From assembly GCA_048265065.1 (NCBI GenBank), contig JBLXCH010000002.1, positions 27,828-91,827 on the forward strand: DNA of 64,000 bases. Direction: 5' to 3'. The position numbers and the translations under genes are program-made. Every line of letters begins with the position of its first letter. Position 1 is the first letter of the stretch. The DNA comes from Motiliproteus sp048265065. Lineage in GTDB: Bacteria > Pseudomonadota > Gammaproteobacteria > Pseudomonadales > Balneatricaceae. The notes below the pieces were generated by a model. It had not been told where the DNA came from and did no database searches. It worked only from the letters and a program-made list of their open reading frames with translations. This document shows, piece by piece, positions 35,119-43,002 of this stretch.

Positions 35119-36279
35119 ATGAGTGATTATTCTCTATTTACTTCAGAATCTGTTTCTGAAGGCCATCCGGATAAAATGGCGGATCAAATTTCTGACGCTG
35201 TTCTTGATGCTATCTTAAAAGACGACCCGCATTCGCGTGTTGCTGTAGAAACCCTCGTTAAAACGGGGATGGCAGTGATCGCCGGTGAAGTGCGAACGTC
35301 AACCTATGTTGATCTTGAAGAAATCGTTCGTAACGTCATCCTTGATATCGGTTATGACAGCTCTGATGTGGGCTTCGACGGTAAATCTTGTGCGGTCCTC
35401 AATGCTATTGGTAAACAATCTGTTGAGATTGCTGCAGGTGTTGATGAAGGCGAAAACAAGGACCTTGGTGCCGGCGATCAAGGTTTAATGTTTGGTTACG
35501 CTAGCAATGAGACTGATGTGCTCATGCCTGCACCCATTTATTACTCTCACCGTTTGGTTGAGCGTCAGGCTGAACTCCGTAAAAACGGTCAGCTAGCTTG
35601 GTTGCGTCCAGATGCTAAATCGCAACTTTCGTTGCGTTATGAAAACGGCAAGCCGGTTGCTGTTGATGCAGTCGTGTTATCGACTCAGCATTCTCCGGAT
35701 ATTAGCCAAGGGGAAATTCATGAGGCGGTTCTTGAAGAGATCATCAAGCCTGTTATCCCCTCTGAGTGGTTGCATGAAGAAACGCTTTATCACATTAATC
35801 CCACCGGCCAGTTTATCATTGGTGGGCCTATGGGTGACTGCGGACTAACGGGTCGCAAAATTATCGTCGACACTTATGGCGGCATGGCACGTCATGGTGG
35901 CGGTGCGTTCTCTGGTAAAGACCCATCCAAAGTAGATAGATCCGCAGCTTATGCTGGGCGCTATGTGGCGAAAAATATTGTCGCTGCAGGTCTTGCTGAT
36001 CGTTGCGAAGTGCAAGTTTCTTACGCGATTGGTGTAGCTGAGCCCACCTCGATTAGTGTAAACACCTTCGGCACTGGTGTGGTGAGTGATGCAAAAATTA
36101 TCGAACTAATAGGAGCGCATTTTGATTTGCGTCCAGGCGGTTTGATTGAAATGCTCGATCTTCGTCGTCCTATCTATCGTGCCACCGCAAGCTACGGACA
36201 CTTTGGTCGTGAGTTGCCAAACTTTACGTGGGAGCGCACTGATAAGGCAGCCGCACTTAAAGCGGCGGCCGGGATTTAA
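35119..36279 (+). CDS. metK: S-adenosylmethionine synthetase
   Basis: Makes S-adenosylmethionine from ATP and methionine. It has 386 residues with EGHPDKMADQISDAVLD (14-30), the GAGDQGLMFGYA hexapeptide region (117-128) and the glycine loop GGGAFSGKDPSKVDRS. It starts after a well-spaced AAGG site. rsmE follows after 8 bases, so the two are co-transcribed. It is divergent from tkt. Confidence 0.97.
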   Translation: MSDYSLFTSESVSEGHPDKMADQISDAVLDAILKDDPHSRVAVETLVKTGMAVIAGEVRTSTYVDLEEIVRNVILDIGYDSSDVGFDGKSCAVLNAIGKQSVEIAAGVDEGENKDLGAGDQGLMFGYASNETDVLMPAPIYYSHRLVERQAELRKNGQLAWLRPDAKSQLSLRYENGKPVAVDAVVLSTQHSPDISQGEIHEAVLEEIIKPVIPSEWLHEETLYHINPTGQFIIGGPMGDCGLTGRKIIVDTYGGMARHGGGAFSGKDPSKVDRSAAYAGRYVAKNIVAAGLADRCEVQVSYAIGVAEPTSISVNTFGTGVVSDAKIIELIGAHFDLRPGGLIEMLDLRRPIYRATASYGHFGRELPNFTWERTDKAAALKAAAGI

Positions 36280-36287
36280 ACCGATCG

Positions 36288-37019
36288 ATGCGCACTATTC
36301 GCGTCTACGAGCCTCAGTCGCTAACGGCTGGGGCTGAACTGCCTCTGGGCGAAAATGCGTCTCACCATGTGGGACGCGTGCTGCGAGCAGCCGTTGGTGA
36401 TGAATTGCAGTTGTTCAATGGTGAAGGCCTTGAGTGCTTAGCAGTTATTTCAGCGATTAGTAAAAAACAGGTAGTCGTTACCTTAGGCAGTCCAGTCGCT
36501 TGTCACACCGAATCGCCTTTGTCGATTGCGCTTGGTCAGTGTTTGTCCAAGGGTGAGCGTATGGATTACGCAGTGCAAAAAGCTACAGAACTCGGTGTAT
36601 CGACGATTCATCCCTTATTCAGTGATCGCACTGAAGTTAAACTTCCCGCTGACCGGGCTGACAAACGGGTTCGACATTGGCAGCAGATCGCCGTGTCTGC
36701 TTGTGAGCAAAGCTATCGCGGTGTTGTGCCTGATGTGTCTTCTCCTCAGCCACTTCAACAGTGGCTAACAACCGTTGAAGCCGACGTTAAGCTGGTTTTA
36801 GATCCGCGGGGTGCGACGCCGATAAATCCGAATATGAATCCAGCTTCTGTCGCATTGCTGATTGGCCCAGAAGGTGGTCTAAGCGAGGCAGAAGTGGATG
36901 CGGCGATAGCTGCTGGCTTCCAGTCAGTAGTCCTTGGACCACGCGTACTTAGAACAGAGACTGCCCCTGTAGCCGCGATGTCTTTGTTGCAATACCTTTG
37001 GGGCGACTGGTCGTCCTAG
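36288..37019 (+). CDS. rsmE: 16S rRNA m3U1498 methyltransferase RsmE
   Basis: Methylates U1498 of 16S rRNA. It has 243 residues: an N-terminal PUA-like RNA-binding part (HHVGRVLRAAVGDELQLFNG) and a C-terminal SPOUT fold with the knot motifs LLIGPEGGLSEAEV and LGPRVLRTETAP that bind the methyl donor. Being directly behind metK links it to S-adenosylmethionine supply. The ends and length are normal. Confidence 0.95.
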   Translation: MRTIRVYEPQSLTAGAELPLGENASHHVGRVLRAAVGDELQLFNGEGLECLAVISAISKKQVVVTLGSPVACHTESPLSIALGQCLSKGERMDYAVQKATELGVSTIHPLFSDRTEVKLPADRADKRVRHWQQIAVSACEQSYRGVVPDVSSPQPLQQWLTTVEADVKLVLDPRGATPINPNMNPASVALLIGPEGGLSEAEVDAAIAAGFQSVVLGPRVLRTETAPVAAMSLLQYLWGDWSS

Positions 37020-37200
37020 CGGTTACTCTCCTGCCGGTTCATGATTCATAACATTTGTGTAAACCCGTGCACTTAGTCCCTTAATTGGTGTCATAATCGC
37101 CTCCATCTATTGGCGAGCATATTTTGGTATAGTGTGGCTTAGCTCGCGCTTAACAGTTGTGACTAAACGTGATGCATTGCTTCAATTACGGTATCGATTA

Positions 37201-38166
37201 ATGACATTAAAAGTTGGGGTTGTGATGGACCCCATTGAATCCATCAATTACAAAAAAGACAGCTCAATGGCGATGCTGTGGGCGGCTCAAGATCGTGGTT
37301 GGGAACTCTATTATATGGAGCAAGCCGATCTTTATGCGCGGGATGGCGTGGCAATGGCACGTATGGCGCCATTGCAAGTTGCTAGAAATCCCCAGCAGTG
37401 GTTCACCCGTGGCGAATATCAGCAATCTCCGCTGACAGACCTTGATGTTGTATTGATGCGTAAAGACCCGCCGTTCGATAATGAGTTTATTTACAGCACC
37501 TACTTATTAGAGTTGGCAGAAAAAGAGGGTGTGCTGATAGTGAATCGTCCGCAGAGTTTGCGTGACTGTAATGAAAAACTTTTCGCGACGCATTTTCCTC
37601 AGTGTTGTCCTCCGGTCTTGGTGAGCCGTCATCCCGATTTGTTGCGTGACTTTCATAACGAGCATGCAGACGTTATCTTGAAGCCATTAGACGGCATGGG
37701 TGGAAGCTCGATTTTTCGGGTTAAAGCAGAAGATCCTAATGTCAGTGTTATCATCGAAACGCTAACGAATCACGGTCAGCAGCAAATCATGGCGCAGAAG
37801 TTTATTCCTGAGATTAAGGACGGTGATAAACGGATTCTTATGATTGACGGAGTACCTATTGAATATTGCCTCGCACGTATTCCTGCAAAAGGGGAAACTC
37901 GCGGTAATTTGGCTGCCGGTGGGCGTGGAGAAGGTCGTCCTATTAGTGATCGTGACCGCTGGATTTGTGAGCAAGTAGCGCCTGCATTGAAAGAAAAAGG
38001 GTTGCTGTTTGTGGGATTAGATGTGATTGGTGATTATCTCACAGAAATTAATGTGACCAGCCCTACCTGTATTCGTGAGCTCGATGATCAGTTCAATTTG
38101 GACATTGCTGGTCAGTTGATGGATGCTATAGCGGCACGTTGTGAAAACACTCTCGCGCAGAAGTAG
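37201..38166 (+). CDS. gshB: Glutathione synthetase
   Basis: ATP-grasp ligase joining gamma-glutamylcysteine and glycine. It has 321 residues from the ATG at 37201 (MTLKVGVVMDPI, matching the E. coli start); a 23-codon upstream extension is not conserved. Motifs: MDPIESINYKKDSSMAM, VLMRKDPPFDNEFIY, ATP-binding KPLDGMGGSSIFR and EINVTSPTCIRE. The TAG stop is the first element of a 14-bp tandem repeat array. The gene lies upstream of a TonB3-like gene, as in Pseudomonas. Confidence 0.96.
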   Translation: MTLKVGVVMDPIESINYKKDSSMAMLWAAQDRGWELYYMEQADLYARDGVAMARMAPLQVARNPQQWFTRGEYQQSPLTDLDVVLMRKDPPFDNEFIYSTYLLELAEKEGVLIVNRPQSLRDCNEKLFATHFPQCCPPVLVSRHPDLLRDFHNEHADVILKPLDGMGGSSIFRVKAEDPNVSVIIETLTNHGQQQIMAQKFIPEIKDGDKRILMIDGVPIEYCLARIPAKGETRGNLAAGGRGEGRPISDRDRWICEQVAPALKEKGLLFVGLDVIGDYLTEINVTSPTCIRELDDQFNLDIAGQLMDAIAARCENTLAQK

Positions 38167-38260
38167 TCCTTGGATTGTAGTGTTTGGTTGGTAGTCCTTG
38201 GTTTGTAGAGTTAGGTTTGTAGCGTTAGGTTTGTGGTGCTTCGATTAGTGTTTCGATTGG
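38163..38260 (+). repeat. 14-bp degenerate tandem repeat array between gshB and tonB
   Basis: Six consecutive 14-base units from 38163 (GTAGTCCTTGGATT, GTAGTGTTTGGTTG, GTAGTCCTTGGTTT, GTAGAGTTAGGTTT, GTAGCGTTAGGTTT, GTGGTGCTTCGATT) and a shortened seventh. Consensus is GTAGNNNTNGGTTT. The first unit contains the gshB stop codon. The period is not a multiple of three, so it is not coding. Confidence 0.85.
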
Positions 38261-38309
38261 TGCTTTTAGCACTTCGAGAAAAGTGAGTTAACCAAAGTAG
38301 ATTCATTGC

Positions 38310-39293
38310 ATGAATGCAGCTAGCGAAAATTATCCGGTGGAGCGCCCTACGGTCGGTGCATTGGATCGTTTTGGCTTTACATTGTTTATTGCCGTGGCAC
38401 TTCACGCTATTGCATTATTAGGTGTTGGTTTTGAAAGCGAAAAGCCGCCTAAGTTGGCGCAAACTCTAGAAGTTACTTTAGCCCAATTTAAGAGTGAAGA
38501 GGCGCCAGAAAAAGCCGACTTCATCGCCCAAGATAACCAGCAGGGTAGTGGTGAGTCTGAAGTTAAGAAAAAACCGACGACAACCAACAAAGCGGTATTT
38601 CACGCTAACGAAACCCGAGAAGTCGCTGCGCAGAAAATACCATCCCCTAAGGCCGCAGTTGACCCAAAGCCGACAATTCGCCCTGTGCCTCAAACCGCAC
38701 CTAATCCTAAGCCTGCTGAGACGACGCTAAGTAAGCAGGTATCGAATCAACAAAAAGCAGTGGTGACTAACGCGCAGGAGTCACCGCAAAAAATACAACA
38801 GAAAAGCCAAGTCGCCGACGCTTCACCACCAAAGCCAACTCTTGGGCAAAGCTCATCGTTGTTAGCAAGAAGTCTCGAAATAGCCAGCCTTGAAGCCAAG
38901 ATTGATACTCAGCGTCAGACGTTAGCTAATAAGCCGAGAGTGAGACGGCTGTATTCAGCATCGACGAGACAATCTTATGACGCCGCTTATTTGAATGGTT
39001 GGACAAGAAAGGTTGAGCGCATCGGCAACCTTAACTATCCCGAGGAAGCGCATCGTCGCAAACTGTATGGTCAATTAAGGTTGTTAGTGGTTATTGAGCC
39101 TGATGGAAAGCTAAATCGAGTGGAAGTTCTGAAGTCATCCGGGCATAGCGTGCTGGATGATGCCGCTAAGCGAATCGTTTACCTGTCAGCGCCCTTTGAA
39201 GCTTTCCCGCCTGAAATGCGCAAGCGCGCAGACCTTATCGAAATTATTCGAACGTGGCGTTTTGAGCAGACACGCTTTGGAGTCAATGGTTAG
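38310..39293 (+). CDS. tonB3: TonB-like energy transducer (TonB3 type)
   Basis: A 327-residue protein with one N-terminal membrane helix (about 22-43), a long Pro/Lys/Gln-rich periplasmic linker (to about residue 215) and a C-terminal TonB domain (about 230-320: YLNGWTRKVERIGNLNYPEEA, then LRLLVVIEPDGKL). No exbB/exbD lies nearby. The position after gshB matches P. aeruginosa TonB3, which is needed for twitching motility and pilus assembly; this window also contains pilMNOPQ and pilTU. The pilus role here is inferred from context. The ribosome-binding site is weak. Confidence 0.8.
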   Translation: MNAASENYPVERPTVGALDRFGFTLFIAVALHAIALLGVGFESEKPPKLAQTLEVTLAQFKSEEAPEKADFIAQDNQQGSGESEVKKKPTTTNKAVFHANETREVAAQKIPSPKAAVDPKPTIRPVPQTAPNPKPAETTLSKQVSNQQKAVVTNAQESPQKIQQKSQVADASPPKPTLGQSSSLLARSLEIASLEAKIDTQRQTLANKPRVRRLYSASTRQSYDAAYLNGWTRKVERIGNLNYPEEAHRRKLYGQLRLLVVIEPDGKLNRVEVLKSSGHSVLDDAAKRIVYLSAPFEAFPPEMRKRADLIEIIRTWRFEQTRFGVNG

Positions 39294-39328
39294 TTAATCA
39301 GCTCGTGTACTGTGTTGCTCGTGGCGGG

Positions 39329-40216
39329 TTAGCCTCGAGCGGCACCGGGTACAAAACCCGCTGATGTCCCTTTAGCAATAATCTTAGAAATGAACGCAAG
39401 TTTTTCCGGATCATTATCAACCACGTTGATGGTGATATTTATCAAGGCGCTATCCATCTTCGGCTCGCCAGCCTGAAGTTGATGTACGTAACCGTTGATG
39501 CGAGCTATCTGACCGGTCGCCTGTTGCAAATCGACTACGACAGACTCTAGAACTGGAGGTAAGCCATCACTGGTGCGAGATATCAGTACGAACTGCTTTA
39601 AGCTAATGGCCTTGATAATGCACTCGTTGGTGTGTTCACCAAAGCGTAGGTGGGCAGACCCTTTGCCTGATGGCATTTTCGCATCGCCTTTAGGCGGCGG
39701 AGGGGCTGAGTTGATCAATGGTGAGTTTGTTGCCGCTGCGCTTTGTGGTTTAGCCGCTGGTTTGGTAGAGGCACCACCAGTAAGGGCGCTGACGGAGTCT
39801 GCAGCAGGGCTTTGATTACCTACGGCTTGCAGGAATTTAGGGTTTTTCCCTAAAACCTTGCTGACCTTGCCGAGCAGTTTATCTTTAGAAAAAGGTTTGC
39901 CCATGTAGTCATTGACGCCAGCTTGTACGGCCTCAACCACATTTTCTTTATCGCCACGGCTTGTGACCATAACAAAAGGCGTTTTGTTTTGTTTTTCTTT
40001 GCGTAGCCAACCTAACAGCTCAATACCGGACATTTCCGGCATTTCCCAATCGCACAAAATAAGATCATAGCTACGGGAATCCAGTAGCTCTTTAGCTTTA
40101 AGTCCATTGATGGCTTCATCAACAGAGAATTTTGGAAAGCGGGCTTTTAATGTTTTTGTCACCATCTCACGAATAAAGGCGGCGTCATCAACAACGAGTA
40201 TGCTCAGGTCGGACAT
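39329..40216 (-). CDS. Response regulator with unassigned C-terminal domain
   Basis: A 295-residue protein. Residues 5-122 are a CheY-like receiver with Asp10/Asp11, the phosphorylation site Asp56 (LCDWEMPEMSG), Thr85 and Lys107, so it should be phosphorylatable. A low-complexity Ala/Pro/Ser linker (about 135-185) leads to a beta-rich C-terminal domain (about 190-290) that I cannot assign; it has a PilZ-like look, but the RxxxR and DxSxxG signatures are absent. No DNA-binding helix-turn-helix and no adjacent histidine kinase. It is convergent with the TonB3-like gene and divergent from yqgE. Confidence 0.8.
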   Translation of the reverse strand: MSDLSILVVDDAAFIREMVTKTLKARFPKFSVDEAINGLKAKELLDSRSYDLILCDWEMPEMSGIELLGWLRKEKQNKTPFVMVTSRGDKENVVEAVQAGVNDYMGKPFSKDKLLGKVSKVLGKNPKFLQAVGNQSPAADSVSALTGGASTKPAAKPQSAAATNSPLINSAPPPPKGDAKMPSGKGSAHLRFGEHTNECIIKAISLKQFVLISRTSDGLPPVLESVVVDLQQATGQIARINGYVHQLQAGEPKMDSALINITINVVDNDPEKLAFISKIIAKGTSAGFVPGAARG

Positions 40217-40359
40217 GTTTTTATTGATACCTTTTTTTGCCCAAGGATAGCTAAGAGTGGCTAAACTGACTAGCGAATCCTTAATTGATGCAGAATAGTT
40301 TTGATCTAAGTAATGATTTAGGTTTTATTAATAGTAACCCAATCCTTAAAAAAGTGACT

Positions 40360-40935
40360 ATGAGCGAAAATAATCCTAGCGTAGATCTGACCAATCACTT
40401 CCTTATCTCAATGCCTCATTTGAGCGATAGTCACTTCACTCAAACATTGACCTATATTTGTGATCATAACGACCAAGGGGCGATGGGTATAGTAATTAAT
40501 CGACCATTGGAGATGTCTCTAAAGGAAATTTTGGATCATTTAGAAATTGATTGTAGTCGAATGGGCGAGCAGCGGCAGCTTGTTTTCGATGGAGGCCCTG
40601 TTGCGACAGAGCGAGGTTTTGTGATTCACAGCCCAATGGAGACAGTATGGGCGTCCACCCATCAGGTGACCGCTGATGTGAGTTTGTCGACTTCGCTGGA
40701 TATCCTTGATGCGATAGGGGCAGGTGAAGGGCCAGAGAAATACATCGTCGCATTGGGTTATGCAGGATGGGGCGCGGGTCAGCTGGAAGAAGAGCTAGCC
40801 GCGAACCAATGGCTAAGTTGCCCTGCTGATTTGAATATTTTATTTACTGTCCAGTCAGAAGATCGCTTGCAGCAAGCGGCGAAATCTTTGGGCGTAGATC
40901 TTGATCTTTTATCTTCTCAGGTAGGTCATGCGTAG
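40360..40935 (+). CDS. yqgE: YqgE/AlgH family protein
   Basis: A 191-residue protein of the DUF179 (YqgE/AlgH) family, recognised by LTNHFLISMPHLSDSHF, GAMGIVINRPL, GGPVATERGFVIH and GYAGWGAGQLEEELAANQWL. The function is not settled; in Pseudomonas AlgH has been linked to alginate expression. The chosen ATG (40360) gives the family length; the frame is open 75 bases further upstream (TTG 40285), which is less likely. It abuts ruvX with no spacing. Confidence 0.9.
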   Translation: MSENNPSVDLTNHFLISMPHLSDSHFTQTLTYICDHNDQGAMGIVINRPLEMSLKEILDHLEIDCSRMGEQRQLVFDGGPVATERGFVIHSPMETVWASTHQVTADVSLSTSLDILDAIGAGEGPEKYIVALGYAGWGAGQLEEELAANQWLSCPADLNILFTVQSEDRLQQAAKSLGVDLDLLSSQVGHA

Positions 40936-41376
40936 ATGGGGGTGATTATTGGTTTTGATTTTGGCACCAAACGCATTGGTATTGCGGTGGGGCAAGCGGT
41001 AACCGAAACGGCTTCTGCTCTTGAACCTGTCCCTGCAACTGATGGTAAACCGAACTGGGATTTGCTCGATAAAATGATTGCTGAGTGGCAGCCGTCGGCG
41101 TTGGTGGTTGGGTTACCATTGAATATGGATGGTAGCCTGTGCGAAATGTCCTTCCGCGCTCGTAAATTTGCTAATCGTTTGCAAGAGCGCTATCAATTGA
41201 CCGCCTATTTAACGGATGAGCGCTTAACCAGTCATGAAGCTAAAGGTGTTCATCTTCAGCGTGGCGGTGTCGCTGATTTCAAAGCGAACTCGGTTGACGG
41301 CTTAGCGGCCCAGCTGATTTTAGAAAGCTGGTTCCGTGAACCAATAAAGCGATTAAGCCAAGATAAACTCGTTTGA
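40936..41376 (+). CDS. ruvX: Putative pre-16S rRNA nuclease / Holliday junction resolvase-like YqgF (RuvX)
   Basis: A 146-residue RNase H-fold nuclease needed for 5'-end processing of 16S rRNA in E. coli. Catalytic acidic residues are in the first strand (GFDFGTKRIGIAVG, Asp8), in TDERLTS (Glu in the middle) and near the C-terminus (SVDGLAAQLIL). The ATG follows the yqgE TAG immediately, so translation is coupled. Confidence 0.94.
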   Translation: MGVIIGFDFGTKRIGIAVGQAVTETASALEPVPATDGKPNWDLLDKMIAEWQPSALVVGLPLNMDGSLCEMSFRARKFANRLQERYQLTAYLTDERLTSHEAKGVHLQRGGVADFKANSVDGLAAQLILESWFREPIKRLSQDKLV

Positions 41377-41454
41377 ATTTCCATTTCTTTGCTTAGTTTT
41401 CAGTGAGTTTAACGGTATCATAGCAAACAAATACATTGCCCACTGGTAGGCAGA

Positions 41455-41967
41455 ATGAGCGACAATTTCGACGTTGATCAGTTATTAGTACAACTTACCG
41501 ACCAAATAGCGTCTTATCTTAAGGCCAAATCCATTGTTGATCCCGTCATGGTTGGGATTCATACCGGTGGCGTGTGGATAGCGTCTGCTTTGCACAAAAA
41601 TCTTGCGATCAACGCGCCGCTCGGCACCTTGGATATCAGCTTTTATCGCGATGACTTTACTCAGGTTGGGTTAAATCCAAAGGTAAAACCGTCGACCATT
41701 CCTTTCTCTACTGAAAACGCGCATGTGATTTTGGTTGACGACGTTGTTATGTCAGGTCGAACGGTGCGAGCCGCGTTAAATGAGTTGTTTGATTATGGTC
41801 GGCCTGCAAGTGTTACTTTAGTTTCATTGATTGATCTTAATGCGCAGCAATTGCCCGTTAGACCAGATGTTACTGCGCTATCCTTAACTCTTGAACCTGG
41901 CCAACGAATTAAACTGACTGGACCTGAGCCATTAGCGCTAGAAGTACGACCAGCAGTGATTGATTAA
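41455..41967 (+). CDS. pyrR: PyrR bifunctional pyrimidine regulator / uracil phosphoribosyltransferase
   Basis: A 170-residue type I phosphoribosyltransferase with the PRPP loop VILVDDVVMSGRT (91-103) and the SFYRDDF flap (62-68). In Bacillus PyrR binds pyr mRNA and controls attenuation; in pseudomonads it lies upstream of pyrB and has a regulatory role. The 78-base leader before it shows no terminator that would support attenuation. It is followed by pyrB after 30 bases. Confidence 0.95.
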   Translation: MSDNFDVDQLLVQLTDQIASYLKAKSIVDPVMVGIHTGGVWIASALHKNLAINAPLGTLDISFYRDDFTQVGLNPKVKPSTIPFSTENAHVILVDDVVMSGRTVRAALNELFDYGRPASVTLVSLIDLNAQQLPVRPDVTALSLTLEPGQRIKLTGPEPLALEVRPAVID

Positions 41968-41997
41968 TTCAGAATTAACTTTTCTCGGAATAACATT

Positions 41998-42993
41998 ATG
42001 ACGGCGACGACAACAGCCAGCCAAGTTCAGCTTAACGCCGAAGGGCGGCTGCGCCATTTCTTGACGACAGAAGGGCTGAACCGGTCGTTATTGACTGAAA
42101 TTCTTGATACTGCCGATTCCTTTGTGGATATGAGCGCCCAGTCGGTTAAAAAAGTCCCGTTGCTGCGCGGAAAAACCGTAGTTAATTTGTTTTTTGAAAA
42201 CAGTACACGTACGCGCAGTACGTTTGAACTTGCCGCTAAACGGCTTTCTGCTGACGTCTTGAATCTTGATATCCAGCATTCGTCCACTTCTAAAGGTGAG
42301 ACGCTTAAAGACACCTTGCAAAACCTTGAGGCTATGGCCAGCGATATGTTCGTGGTTCGTCATCCTGATAGCGGTGCGGCTCATTATATTGCGGAGCATG
42401 TGACCCCAAATGTAGCGATCATCAATGCAGGTGATGGTCGGCATGCGCACCCGACACAGGCCATGCTTGATATGTTGACGATTCGCCGACATAAAGGTGA
42501 TTTCACACCACTCACGGTTGCTATTGTTGGCGATGTTTTACATTCTCGAGTGGCACGTTCTCAGATCCATGCGTTGAAAACCTTAGGTGTTGCGGAAGTT
42601 CGGGTCATAGCCCCAAAGACATTAGTACCCGCATTTATTGAAGGTTTCGGTGTGAAAGTATTTCATGACCTAAAAGCGGGTTTAGCTGATGTTGATGTGG
42701 TGATGATGCTGCGTTTACAGACTGAGCGTATGGATAGTGCTTTTTTGCCGAGTCAGTCTGAATTCTACCGTTTATATGGATTGAATAGAGAGCGTTTAGC
42801 TTTGGCCAAGCCTGATGCCATTGTGATGCACCCGGGGCCAATTAATCGTGGTGTTGAGATAGAGTCTGAAGTTGCTGATGGTTTGCAGTCGGTGATACTT
42901 AAACAAGTAGGTTATGGGATAGCCATCCGTATGGCTGTTATGTCGATGTCTGTCAGCGGTCAAGTGCAAGATCAAACTGAAATTAACGAATAG
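41998..42993 (+). CDS. pyrB: Aspartate carbamoyltransferase catalytic subunit
   Basis: Condenses carbamoyl phosphate and aspartate in pyrimidine synthesis. It has 331 residues with the carbamoyl-phosphate motif FENSTRTR (66-73), HPTQ (151-154) and HPGPINRGVEI near the C-terminus. The N-terminal extension before the core is typical of the Pseudomonas class A enzyme, which assembles with the inactive dihydroorotase encoded next door (pyrC'). Confidence 0.97.
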   Translation: MTATTTASQVQLNAEGRLRHFLTTEGLNRSLLTEILDTADSFVDMSAQSVKKVPLLRGKTVVNLFFENSTRTRSTFELAAKRLSADVLNLDIQHSSTSKGETLKDTLQNLEAMASDMFVVRHPDSGAAHYIAEHVTPNVAIINAGDGRHAHPTQAMLDMLTIRRHKGDFTPLTVAIVGDVLHSRVARSQIHALKTLGVAEVRVIAPKTLVPAFIEGFGVKVFHDLKAGLADVDVVMMLRLQTERMDSAFLPSQSEFYRLYGLNRERLALAKPDAIVMHPGPINRGVEIESEVADGLQSVILKQVGYGIAIRMAVMSMSVSGQVQDQTEINE

Positions 42994-43002
42994 CGTAACT
43001 CG

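Noticed and set aside
38163..38260. CRISPR array
   Set aside because: Units are directly adjacent with no spacers, 14 bases long and degenerate; no cas genes in the window.
41377..41454. PyrR-controlled attenuator upstream of pyrR
   Set aside because: No terminator hairpin with T tract in the leader, so the Bacillus-type mechanism is not supported.
42088..42492. 134-codon minus-strand frame inside pyrB
   Set aside because: Antisense shadow of the PyrB catalytic region; His/Arg-rich low-plausibility protein.
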